A DNA stretch of 52,515 bases from Pseudomonadota bacterium (GTDB taxonomy: Bacteria > Pseudomonadota > Alphaproteobacteria > Reyranellales > Reyranellaceae): NCBI GenBank assembly GCA_018240695.1, contig JAFEFH010000006.1:1-52515 (forward strand), written 5' to 3'. Made by a program: the position numbers and the translations under genes. Shown piece by piece: positions 1 to 7,227 of the stretch; the first letter of the stretch is position 1, and every line of letters starts with the position of its first letter. Under the pieces are notes generated by a model. It was not told the DNA's origin. It made no database searches and was given only the letters and a program-made list of their open reading frames with translations.

Positions 1-389
1 GCATGAAGAAGGCGGGCGGCGGCTCGATCATCATGGTGTCGTCGATCGCGGGCGCCCTCGGCCTGATGGGCAGCCAGGGCGCGGTCGCCTATTCGACGGC
101 CAAGGCCGGCCTGCACGGCTTCACGATGTCGGTGGCGGCCGATCATGCGACGCAGAACATCCGCGCCAATTGCATCATCGTGGGCTCGGTGCACACGCCG
201 ATGGTGGCGCACATGGGCGCGGAGGCGCGCGAACGCCGCCGCAAGCTGGTGCCGATGCAGACCGAGGGCACGGCGTGGGACGTGGCGCATGGCGCGGTCT
301 ATCTCGCGTCCGACGAATCGCGCTGGGTGACCGGCGTGATGCTGCCGATCGACGGCGGCCTGGTGGCGCTGCGCCAGTGGCCGCGCTGA
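1..389 (+). CDS. SDR family oxidoreductase, 3' part
   Basis: This is the C-terminal part of a short-chain dehydrogenase/reductase; the reading frame is open at the left edge, so the start lies outside the window and about 128 residues are visible. It shows the SDR strand before the active site (IIMVSSIAG), then the catalytic Tyr-x-x-x-Lys in AYSTAKAG, and the usual C-terminal block ending in a D-G-G-L motif. The N-terminal nucleotide-binding glycine motif is not in view. SDRs of this kind oxidise or reduce hydroxyl/keto groups with NAD(P). The substrate cannot be told from the sequence. It ends 25 bases before a small secreted-protein gene on the same strand. Confidence 0.9.
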   Translation, partial: MKKAGGGSIIMVSSIAGALGLMGSQGAVAYSTAKAGLHGFTMSVAADHATQNIRANCIIVGSVHTPMVAHMGAEARERRRKLVPMQTEGTAWDVAHGAVYLASDESRWVTGVMLPIDGGLVALRQWPR

Positions 390-414
390 AGCGTTCCAAA
401 CGGGGAGAGAAGAG

Positions 415-852
415 ATGACTTGTTCCATTCGCCTGGCCGTGCTCGCGGCGGGCCTGTCGCTTGCGATGACCGCTGGCGCGCAGGCGCAGACGGTCGACAT
501 GAAGGGCACCTGGACGGGCGACGCCCAGAACATCGTGAGCGGCCCGGCCAACCATCATCCGTCGACCGGCCCCGGCGTGCGCCCGGCCGACGCGCATCGC
601 CTCAGCGACCAGAAGTTCATCATGAAGATCGACGGCCAGGACGGCCGCCGCTTCTGGGGCACGATCGGCACCGCCTCGAAGACCGAGCGGGTGATCGGTT
701 CGTTCTCGACCGACAACAAGCGCGTCTACATGGTCGACGACGACGGCTATATCGACGGCGTCGTGGTCGACGCGACCACGCTCGACGTCTGCTACCGCCA
801 CGTCCGCCCCGACTCGGGCGTCGTCGGCTGCGAGCTGCTCAAGAAGCAGTAG
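415..852 (+). CDS. Small secreted protein of unknown function
   Basis: A 145-residue protein with a clear Sec signal peptide: a short basic start, a hydrophobic stretch to about residue 20, and a likely cleavage after AGAQAQ. The mature part begins with a K-G-T-W-T-G segment, as in lipocalin-like or beta-barrel secreted proteins, and has alternating hydrophobic segments (RFWGTIG, RVIGSF, VYMVDDDGY) typical of beta strands. There are two cysteines near the C-terminus (DVCYRH, GCELL) that could form a disulfide in the periplasm. A good ribosome site (GGGGAGAGA) precedes the ATG. I do not recognise the family; the beta-rich reading is an inference. Confidence 0.75.
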   Translation: MTCSIRLAVLAAGLSLAMTAGAQAQTVDMKGTWTGDAQNIVSGPANHHPSTGPGVRPADAHRLSDQKFIMKIDGQDGRRFWGTIGTASKTERVIGSFSTDNKRVYMVDDDGYIDGVVVDATTLDVCYRHVRPDSGVVGCELLKKQ

Positions 853-855
853 CCG

Positions 856-1719
856 TCAGCGCGCCGCGGCCGCCTTGCGGTCGTGGTGCCATGTGAACAG
901 GCCGCTGGCCACGACGATCGCGGCGCCCGCGATCGTCCAGCCGTCGGGGAAGTCGCCGAACACCAGCGCGCCCAGCACGGTGACCCAGACCAGCAGCGTG
1001 TAGCTGTAGGGCTGGATGGCGCCCGCCTCGGCATAGTCGAGCGCGCGGATCAGGCCGTAATGCGCGACCGCGCCCAGCAGGCCGGTCGTGGCCAGCAGCA
1101 GCCAGCTCGTCGCATCAGGCCAGCGCCACTCCGACAGGCCGAACCAGCTCGTCGCGGCGAAGGCCACGAAGGCCGACCAGACAAGCGTCGTGTCGGGCGT
1201 GTCGGCGCGCGCCGACAGCCGCGTGAGGATCTGGTAGCTGCCCCACAGGATCGCGCCCGCGACCGGGATCAAGAGCGTCGCGTCGAGCGTGCGAAAGCCC
1301 GGCCGCACGATCAGCAGCACGCCCACGAAGCCCGCCGCCACCGCGAGCCAGCGCGCGGCGCCGGCCTTTTCGCCCAGGAACATCGCGCCCAGCGCGATCA
1401 CGATCAGCGGCGAGGTCGCCGCGATGGCGTGCGTGTCGGCGAGGGGCAGGTAGCGGAAGGCCAGCACGAACACCGCGCTCTCGACCACCGCAAGCAGCGC
1501 GCGTCCGGCCTGGAGGGCGGGCCGCGTCGTGCGGAACGCAGCCTTGAAGCCACGCGGCCGCACGACGGCCCAGGCGAAGACGCAGAAGATGCCGTAGCGG
1601 ATCCACATCATCTGGCCGATCGCATAGTCGGCGACCAGCCACTTGGCGATCGTGTCCATGCTGGCGAAGCACAGCATCGCCAGCACGGTGAGAAGGGCGC
1701 CCAGCGCGTTGCGGCTCAT
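856..1719 (-). CDS. DMT/EamA family transporter
   Basis: A 287-residue inner-membrane protein of the drug/metabolite transporter superfamily, with about ten hydrophobic helices arranged as two EamA repeats. Typical signs are ALLTVLAMLCFASMDTIAKW at the start and a helix-break-helix pattern with SPLIVIALGAMFLGEK in the first half and TLLVWVTVLGALVFGDFPD in the second. The start is taken at the Met of MSRNALG because it has a GGAGGGG ribosome site; a longer frame would read back through an inverted repeat. That repeat (1718-1832) supplies both the ribosome site and the A-T of the start codon. The exported metabolite is unknown. It converges on the secreted-protein gene with three bases between the stops. 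Confidence 0.85.
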   Translation of the reverse strand: MSRNALGALLTVLAMLCFASMDTIAKWLVADYAIGQMMWIRYGIFCVFAWAVVRPRGFKAAFRTTRPALQAGRALLAVVESAVFVLAFRYLPLADTHAIAATSPLIVIALGAMFLGEKAGAARWLAVAAGFVGVLLIVRPGFRTLDATLLIPVAGAILWGSYQILTRLSARADTPDTTLVWSAFVAFAATSWFGLSEWRWPDATSWLLLATTGLLGAVAHYGLIRALDYAEAGAIQPYSYTLLVWVTVLGALVFGDFPDGWTIAGAAIVVASGLFTWHHDRKAAAAR

Positions 1720-1832
1720 GACCCCTCCGTCGCGGTATGACCGCGACACCTCCCCATATGAATGGGGAGGGTGACAGAGAGCTTTCCTCCCCATTCATAT
1801 GGGGAGGTGTCGCGCAGCGACGGAGGGGTCAT
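1718..1832. repeat. Intergenic inverted repeat, family A
   Basis: A 115-base palindromic element. The outer arms (ATGACCCCTCCG at 1718-1729 and its complement at 1821-1832) enclose two copies of a CCTCCCCAT/ATGGGGAGG hairpin. The left arm has a few extra bases (CGGTATGAC) relative to the right. The element fills the whole gap between two same-strand genes: its right end holds the stop codon of the LLM oxidoreductase gene and its left end holds the ribosome site and start of the DMT transporter gene. In RNA it would form a long hairpin between the two reading frames. Repeats of this GC-rich type are widespread between genes in alphaproteobacteria. Confidence 0.85.
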
Positions 1833-2899
1833 TCGGCGGCAGCCATCCTTCGCGCCGGCGGGCGGAAGGCGGGGATCACGCGCTCGGCGAACAGGCGCAG
1901 GCTCTTCATCGCCTTCTCGCGGCCGTAGTAGGGCGGGTAGTGCAGCAGCAGCGAGGTCATGCCGGTGCGCGCCTGCATCTCGCGCAGCTTGGCGATCACC
2001 GTCTCGGCCGAGCCGTGCAGCAGCGTGGTCGAGAGATCGTCGTAGGTGATTTTGGCGCCTTTCTCGGAGACCGAGCCGAGATAGCCGCTCGTGCCCGATC
2101 CGCCGAAGTGCGAGATGTGGCGCACGATGGCGTCCTCGGTGTCGGCGCGGGCCTGCGCGTCGCTGTCGGCGATATAGACCCAGCGCGCGATGTCGATCTG
2201 GCCGGCCGCCGGATTCCTGGCGCGCTCGGGCGTCGCGGTCGCCAGCTCGCGCTTGTAGAGCGCGGTCTGCGCCGCCAGCGTTTCGAGACCGGGCAGGGTC
2301 GAGAGCATCAGGCCGAAGCCGTTGCGGCCGCAATAGCCGATCGAGCGGTCGGTGCCGCCCGCCATGTAGAGCGGCGGGTGCGGCATCTGCTGCGGATGCG
2401 GCAGCATTTCGTAGCTGCCCTGCACGGTGCCCTTGTAGAACGTGCCGTTGTGGTCCCAGCGGTGACGGTGGAACGCCTCGAACATCAGCCCGACCGCTTC
2501 CTCGACCTGGTCGCGGCGCGAGTCGAAGTCCTTGCCGAGGCCGACGAACTCGTACGGCCGATAGCCCGAGCCGATGCCCAGCATGACGCGGCCGTTGGAC
2601 AGGATGTCGACGAAGCTCGCATTCTCGACGACGCGGATCGGATCGTAGAGCGGCAAGGTGATCACGCCGGCGGCGAGCTTGATGCGGCTGGTCCTGGCCG
2701 CGAGATAGGCCATGTAGGCGAAGCAGTCCGGCATGATGCCGTAGCTGGTGGCGAAATGGTGCTCGGCGATCCAGGCCGTGTCGTAGCCCAGCCGCTCGGC
2801 CTCGATCACTTCTTCCGTCGTGCGGGCGTGCACGTCGCGGTGCGGATAGGGCTCTTCCTGCGGATTGGGATGCGACGTGAAAAGGACACCGAATTCCAT
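1829..2899 (-). CDS. LLM class flavin-dependent oxidoreductase
   Basis: A 356-residue bacterial-luciferase-like monooxygenase. The N-terminus MEFGVLFTSHP and the segment GYDTAWIAEHHF carry the first strand and the His-His pair of the TIM-barrel family that binds reduced FMN or F420. Later TSRIKLAAGVITLPLYDPIRV and GRVMLGIGSGYRP are family hallmarks. Such enzymes oxidise small organic substrates with a flavin supplied by a partner reductase; the substrate here is not known. Start chosen at the Met that gives the canonical N-terminus and has an AGGAAGGCGAGGAA ribosome site. The stop lies in the inverted repeat that separates it from the DMT transporter, with which it may be co-transcribed. Confidence 0.9.
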   Translation of the reverse strand: MEFGVLFTSHPNPQEEPYPHRDVHARTTEEVIEAERLGYDTAWIAEHHFATSYGIMPDCFAYMAYLAARTSRIKLAAGVITLPLYDPIRVVENASFVDILSNGRVMLGIGSGYRPYEFVGLGKDFDSRRDQVEEAVGLMFEAFHRHRWDHNGTFYKGTVQGSYEMLPHPQQMPHPPLYMAGGTDRSIGYCGRNGFGLMLSTLPGLETLAAQTALYKRELATATPERARNPAAGQIDIARWVYIADSDAQARADTEDAIVRHISHFGGSGTSGYLGSVSEKGAKITYDDLSTTLLHGSAETVIAKLREMQARTGMTSLLLHYPPYYGREKAMKSLRLFAERVIPAFRPPARRMAAAE

Positions 2900-2950
2900 G
2901 TTTCCTCGCCTTCCTTTGTTAGGCGGCATCCTAGGCCCCTACGCCCACTC

Positions 2951-3060
2951 CCGTCATCCCGAGCGGAGCGCAGCGAAGTCGAGGGACCTTTTCATGCCGC
3001 TCGCCCGACATGAAAAGGTCCCTCCACTGCGGGCCTGCGGCCCTTCGGTCGGGATGACGG
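2951..3060. repeat. Intergenic inverted repeat, family B (copy 1)
   Basis: A 110-base inverted repeat. The outer arms CCGTCATCCCG / CGGGATGACGG lie at the two ends, and there is a perfect inner stem of 16 base pairs (2981-2996 with 3009-3024, GAGGGACCTTTTCATG). It lies in the divergent gap between the LLM gene and the amidohydrolase gene. A second full copy is at 17305-17399 and a single arm at 13561-13590. The element is non-coding and palindromic, like the miniature elements common in GC-rich Proteobacteria. Confidence 0.85.
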
Positions 3061-3147
3061 AAATGATCGTTTTGACCGGCGAAAGACGCCGGCAGACGAG
3101 GGCGGTCGCCGGGCGTAGGCTTTTCGCAACCACCCAGGAGGAACGCC

Positions 3148-4842
3148 ATGGCCTACGACCTGCTCGTCAAGAACGGCATGATCGTCGACGGTTCCGGACT
3201 GCCGCGCTTCCGCGGCGACATCGGTGTCAAAGACGGAAGAATCGCCGAGATCGGCCGCCTCACCGGCGCGTCGGCAACGGAGACGCTCGACGCCGAGGGG
3301 CATGTCGTCTCGCCGGGCTTCGTCGACGGCCACACCCATATGGACGCGCAGATCTTCTGGGACCCGATCGGCACCTCGTCCTGCTATCAGGGCGTGACCT
3401 CCGTGGTGATGGGCAATTGCGGCTTCACCCTGGCGCCGTGCCGCGAGGCCGAGGCCGATCTGGTGTTCCGCAACCTCGAGCGCGCCGAGGACATCAGCCG
3501 CGCCGCGATGCTGGCCGGCATCAAGTGGCGGTGGGAGACGTTCCCCGAGTTCCTCGACGTGCTGGAGTCACTGCCCAAGGGCATCAACTATGCGGGCTAT
3601 GTCGGGCACTGCGCGCTGCGCACCTACGTCATGGGCCAGCGCGCCTTCACCGACGAGGCGACCGAAGGCGATCTGAAGAAGATGGTGCATCTCGTGAAGG
3701 AGGCGGTCGCCGCCGGCGCGCACGGTTTCTCGACGACGCGCTCGGTCAATCACCAGACGTCGGACGACAAGCCGGTGGCCAGCCGCCTCGCGAGCTGGAG
3801 CGAGTTCGAGACGCTGGTGAGGACGATGGGCGCCGGCATGGTTGAGGTCGCGGGCGAGCCGACGGGCGCCTCGAGCGAGAAGGCACGGCTTTATTATGAA
3901 GGCCTCAGCAAGCTCGCGATCGAAAGCGGCCGGCCGATCACCTTCGGCCTGTTCAACCGGCGCAAGATGCCGGGCGGCTGGCGCTCGACCTTCGACATCA
4001 TCGAGCGCACGGCGGCGCAGGGCGGGAACATGTTCGCGCAGGTCCACAGCCGCGCGCTCTCGGTCCTTCTGTCGTTCGAGACCCACACGCCGTTCGACAA
4101 GTGGGACGTCTGGAAGGACATGCGCGGCCGTCCGCTCGCCGAGCAGCAGAAGATGCTGCGCGATCCCGAGATGCGCCGCCGCCTCGTCGAGGTCGCGTCC
4201 AAGCCCTATGACGGGCCGCAGGTGCGCGGCACCGAGGCGCGGCCGCCGGAGTGGGAGCATGTCTTCGCGCTGACCGACATGGCGGGGCCGCACAAGTCGA
4301 TGGCCGAGCTGGCGCGGCAACGGAACACGCATCCGGTCGAGCTGATGATCGACATGGCGCTCGAGCGCGACATGAAGTTCTTCATGATGCAGCCGATCGC
4401 CAACGAGAACCAGGCCGAGGCGCTGGAGCTGATGAAGCATCCACGCTCGGTCGTGACCTTCTCGGACTCCGGCGCGCACGTCTCGCAGATCATGGACTCC
4501 TCGTTGCAGACGCACCTGCTCAGCCACTGGGTGCGCGAGCGCCAGGCCTTCACGCTTGAGGAGGCGGTGAAGCTCATCACCTGCGATACCGCAACCCAGT
4601 TCGGCTTCCACGACCGCGGCCTGGTCCGCGAGGGCATGGCGGCCGACCTCGTGGTGTTCGATCCCGACACGGTCGGCCCGCGCATGCCCGAGGTCGTCAC
4701 CGATCTTCCGGCGGAGGCCAAGCGCCTGCGCCAGAAAGCCGACGGCATGCGCGCGACCATCGTGAACGGTCAGGTCCTGCTGCGCGACAACGAGCCGACC
4801 GGCAACCTGCCGGGCAAGCTCTTGAGAAAGCGGCGGAATTAG
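3148..4842 (+). CDS. N-acyl-D-amino-acid deacylase-like amidohydrolase
   Basis: A 564-residue metal-dependent amidohydrolase of the D-aminoacylase/dihydroorotase group. It opens with the small beta domain (DLLVKNGMIVDGSG), followed by the first metal motif His-x-His in VDGHTHMDAQ (about residue 64), a G-N-C-G motif (about residue 91) that supplies the metal-binding cysteine in D-aminoacylases, and the late catalytic aspartate in FSDSGAH (about residue 445). The C-terminal strands (GMAADLVVFDPDTVGPRMPEVV) close the beta domain. Family members cleave N-acyl groups from D-amino acids or related amides; the true substrate is open. Ribosome site AGGAGGAAC precedes the ATG. A second, partial relative lies at the right end of the window. 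Confidence 0.9.
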   Translation: MAYDLLVKNGMIVDGSGLPRFRGDIGVKDGRIAEIGRLTGASATETLDAEGHVVSPGFVDGHTHMDAQIFWDPIGTSSCYQGVTSVVMGNCGFTLAPCREAEADLVFRNLERAEDISRAAMLAGIKWRWETFPEFLDVLESLPKGINYAGYVGHCALRTYVMGQRAFTDEATEGDLKKMVHLVKEAVAAGAHGFSTTRSVNHQTSDDKPVASRLASWSEFETLVRTMGAGMVEVAGEPTGASSEKARLYYEGLSKLAIESGRPITFGLFNRRKMPGGWRSTFDIIERTAAQGGNMFAQVHSRALSVLLSFETHTPFDKWDVWKDMRGRPLAEQQKMLRDPEMRRRLVEVASKPYDGPQVRGTEARPPEWEHVFALTDMAGPHKSMAELARQRNTHPVELMIDMALERDMKFFMMQPIANENQAEALELMKHPRSVVTFSDSGAHVSQIMDSSLQTHLLSHWVRERQAFTLEEAVKLITCDTATQFGFHDRGLVREGMAADLVVFDPDTVGPRMPEVVTDLPAEAKRLRQKADGMRATIVNGQVLLRDNEPTGNLPGKLLRKRRN

Positions 4843-4860
4843 CCGCCTTATTTCCGTCGC

Positions 4861-4889
4861 TTGACTTTGCTGCGACGCAGCATCATATA
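4861..4889 (+). promoter_or_regulatory. Sigma-70-type promoter of the DEAD-box helicase gene
   Basis: TTGACT (4861-4866) is followed after exactly 17 bases by CATATA (4884-4889). This is close to the housekeeping consensus and would begin a leader of roughly 160 bases before the GTG start of the helicase gene. It lies just after the stop of the amidohydrolase, so the helicase is probably its own transcription unit. Confidence 0.6.
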
Positions 4890-4941
4890 CGCCGCAGCCC
4901 GCGCAGAAGCGGGCCAATCAGGTTTCTCGCGATTGCGCGAC

Positions 4942-5040
4942 GCGCCGCCAAGACGGCGCTTCATCCCGAGACAATCTCCCAGAAGAAAGAGCCGCCTCCG
5001 CCGCGCCGGGGAGTGAGCCAAAGCCGCCAGAGCTGGCGGC
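4942..5040 (+). promoter_or_regulatory. Structured 5' leader of the helicase mRNA
   Basis: Within the long leader there are two clear hairpins: GCGCCG/CGGCGC arms around a six-base loop at 4942-4959, and GCCGCCAG-AG-CTGGCGGC at 5023-5040. The second ends three bases before the ribosome site TAAGGA. Long structured leaders are typical of cold-induced RNA helicase genes, where the helicase or RNase E controls its own message. That regulation is an inference here; only the hairpins are seen. Confidence 0.4.
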
Positions 5041-5058
5041 CGTAAGGACTGTTTTCCA

Positions 5059-6723
5059 GTGAGTAATGTGACTTTTGCCGATCTCGGCCTGTCCGAGACG
5101 TTGCTGCGTGCGTTGTCTGCCGCCAACTACACCACCCCGACGCCGATCCAGGAGCGCACCATCCCCGCGCTGCTGCAGGGCCGCGACGTACTGGGCATCG
5201 CCCAGACCGGCACCGGCAAGACCGCGGCGTTCGCGCTGCCGATCCTTCAGCACCTTTCGACCACTACCGTGCGCGCCCAGCCCAAGAGCCCGCGGGCGCT
5301 GATCCTCGCGCCGACGCGCGAGCTCGCCGTCCAGATCGCGCGCAGCTTCGAGACCTACGGCTACGGCCTGGGGCTCCGCCTCTGCACCGTGGTCGGCGGC
5401 CTGGGCTACGGCCGCCAGATCGAGACCCTCCAGCGCGGCGTCGACATCCTCGTCGCCACGCCGGGCCGCCTGCTCGACCTGATCGAGCGCGGCAACGTGA
5501 AGCTCGGCCAGGTGACGTTCTTCGTCCTCGACGAGGCCGACCGCATGTTCGACATGGGCTTCGTGCGCGACGTGCGCCGGATCTCCCAGCTCGTCGCCAA
5601 GGAGCGCCAGACGCTGCTGTTCTCGGCGACCATGCCCAACGACATCGCCAAGCTCGCGCACGAGATCCTGAAGAACCCCGAGAAGGTCGAGATCGCGCCG
5701 CAGGGCCGCACCGTCGACAAGATCGACCAGCGCGTCTACTTCGTGAATTCGTCGATCAAGCGCACGCTGCTCAGCCACCTGCTGAGCGACGCCGCGCTCG
5801 AGCGCGTCATCGTCTTCACGCGCACCAAGCGCGGCGCCAACCGGGTCGCCGAGGCGCTCGAGGACCAGGGCGTGCGCTCCGAGGCCATCCACGGCAACAA
5901 GAGCCAGAACGCGCGCCAGAAGGCGCTCGACAACTTCAGCCGCGGCAAGGCCCGCGTGCTGGTCGCGACCGATCTCGCCTCGCGCGGCATCGACGTCAGC
6001 GGCGTGACGCACGTCATCAACTTCGAGCTGCCAGCCGACGCCGAGAGCTACGTCCACCGCATCGGCCGCACCGCGCGCGCCGGCGCCTCGGGCGTCGCCT
6101 TGTCGTTCTGCGACGGCAGCGAGCGCGGCCAGCTGCGCTCGATCGAGCGGCTGACCAACCAGCGCCTGACCGTCGTGCCGACGCCCTCGAACGAGGACAT
6201 GCCGGCTGCGCCGCCGATGCGTCCCAAGGCCGAGCGCGAGGCGCGCGACGCCAGCGAGGACGAGCAGCGCAACGGCCGCTTCCGTCCCGCCCGCAATGGC
6301 AACGGCGGCGGACGGCATGGCGGCGGTGGCCGTCGCCCGTTCGGCGAGCGCCCGCAGGGCAACGGCAATGCCGAGTTCCGCGGCGGCGACTTCCGCGACC
6401 GTCCGCACGGTGATCGTCCGCTCGGTGGTCGTCCGCAGGGCGACCGGCCGCAGGAAAATCGTTTCCGCGGCGAGCGTCCGCACCACGAGCGCGCCTTCGG
6501 CGACCGCCCGCGTCACGAGCGCCCGCACAACGACCGCCCGCGCGGCGATCGTCCCCACCACGACCGGCCGCATCATGATCGTCCGCACAACGACCGCCCG
6601 CATCACGAGCGGCCGCACGGCGACCGTCCGCAGGGTGACCGTCCCTCTGGCGACCGTCCGCGCTCGGCGTGGAAGAGCCGCAAGTTCGGCGGCGGTGGCC
6701 GCGGTCGCGGCCGCGCGGCCTAG
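5059..6723 (+). CDS. DEAD-box ATP-dependent RNA helicase (RhlE-like)
   Basis: A 554-residue RNA helicase. All core motifs are intact in order: Q motif (TPIQERTIP), Walker A (AQTGTGKT), PTRELAVQI, TPGRLLDL, DEAD, SAT, ATDLASRGID and HRIGRTARAG, covering about residues 1-375. The rest is a highly charged tail of about 150 residues: a Gly/Arg part and then some twenty imperfect copies of a four- to five-residue unit such as D-R-P-H-x. Such tails bind RNA and in other bacteria drive condensation with degradosome parts. The GTG start is chosen because it gives the conserved N-terminus (MSNVTFADLGL) with TAAGGA ten bases upstream. It probably remodels structured RNA or ribosome precursors in the cytoplasm. 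Confidence 0.95.
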   Translation: MSNVTFADLGLSETLLRALSAANYTTPTPIQERTIPALLQGRDVLGIAQTGTGKTAAFALPILQHLSTTTVRAQPKSPRALILAPTRELAVQIARSFETYGYGLGLRLCTVVGGLGYGRQIETLQRGVDILVATPGRLLDLIERGNVKLGQVTFFVLDEADRMFDMGFVRDVRRISQLVAKERQTLLFSATMPNDIAKLAHEILKNPEKVEIAPQGRTVDKIDQRVYFVNSSIKRTLLSHLLSDAALERVIVFTRTKRGANRVAEALEDQGVRSEAIHGNKSQNARQKALDNFSRGKARVLVATDLASRGIDVSGVTHVINFELPADAESYVHRIGRTARAGASGVALSFCDGSERGQLRSIERLTNQRLTVVPTPSNEDMPAAPPMRPKAEREARDASEDEQRNGRFRPARNGNGGGRHGGGGRRPFGERPQGNGNAEFRGGDFRDRPHGDRPLGGRPQGDRPQENRFRGERPHHERAFGDRPRHERPHNDRPRGDRPHHDRPHHDRPHNDRPHHERPHGDRPQGDRPSGDRPRSAWKSRKFGGGGRGRGRAA

Positions 6724-6781
6724 GACGCCGCCAGGCGTCCGGTAGAAACGCAACGGGCGGCCGGTCTTTCGACCGGCCGCC
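6723..6781 (+). terminator. Tandem hairpins ending the helicase transcript
   Basis: The first hairpin (GGACGCC/GGCGTCC, 6723-6740) begins in the stop codon. It is followed by an 11-base-pair stem GGCGGCCGGTC-TTTC-GACCGGCCGCC (6756-6781) and a T-containing run TGTCTTGCTTC. The second is a convincing intrinsic terminator, though its T tract is interrupted. It can also serve the converging small-protein gene. Confidence 0.7.
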
Positions 6782-6814
6782 TGTCTTGCTTCGGGATGCG
6801 ATGGAAGGGAGCGC

Positions 6815-7093
6815 TCAGCCGTGCGGCGGCAGCGCGATCTTGGCGTTCGTCAGCGCCTGCTCGAGCACCGGGACGCCGGACGTGTCGCCCGAGTTGCACT
6901 TCTCGATCGCGCGGCGCGCATCGATGTCCTGGTTGTCGGCGCCGCCGTGACGGCCGCCGCTGCCCTGACCGGCATAGGTCTGGTACTTCGCGGCGAGCGC
7001 CTGGCAGTACGCCACGTCTTTGCCCTGCGCGAATGCAGGCGAGGTGAGGGCGAGAGCGAAGCCGGTCACGAGAACGATGGTCTGGGTCTTCAT
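6815..7093 (-). CDS. Small secreted Cys-containing protein
   Basis: A 92-residue protein with a signal peptide (MKTQTIVLVTGFALALTSPAFAQ, cleavage after AFA) and a mature part of about 70 residues. The mature part has two cysteines (AYCQALA and EKCNSG) that could pair in the periplasm, a Gly/His-rich middle (GQGSGGRHGG), and a C-terminal helix (VPVLEQALTNAKIALPP). Ribosome site GGAGTG precedes the ATG. The short start is taken because the longer open frame reads antisense through the next gene. Similar small periplasmic proteins are common in this group of alphaproteobacteria, but no function is known to me. Confidence 0.75.
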   Translation of the reverse strand: MKTQTIVLVTGFALALTSPAFAQGKDVAYCQALAAKYQTYAGQGSGGRHGGADNQDIDARRAIEKCNSGDTSGVPVLEQALTNAKIALPPHG

Positions 7094-7227
7094 GAGTCCA
7101 CTCCTTCCGATCGAGAACGGTCGATCGATGTCCGTAGAGACTCGAAGATAGGAAGCCCCGCTGACAATCGCCTGACGGTCGCGAAAAAATCGGCTGACGC
7201 GAAGCTTACAATCCGCGCCCCGTGTGG

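Noticed and set aside
175..801. Long minus-strand frame over the SDR end and small secreted protein gene
   Set aside because: Its product is dominated by Arg, Ala, Asp and Val in the manner of antisense frames in GC-rich DNA, and it lacks a ribosome site. The plus-strand genes explain the region.
6302..6720. Tandem short DNA repeats in the helicase gene considered as a CRISPR or satellite array
   Set aside because: The units are about 12-15 bases, in frame and code for the basic tail; there are no spacers of uniform length, so it is a coding repeat.
4918..6753. 611-codon minus-strand frame opposite the helicase
   Set aside because: The translation consists of repetitive V-R/T-V-R strings mirroring the helicase tail repeat; it is a shadow of the repeated codons.
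7108..7127. CGATCG ... CGATCG arms upstream of the small secreted protein gene
   Set aside because: Six-base self-complementary words are frequent in GC-rich DNA, and no regulator gene is adjacent.
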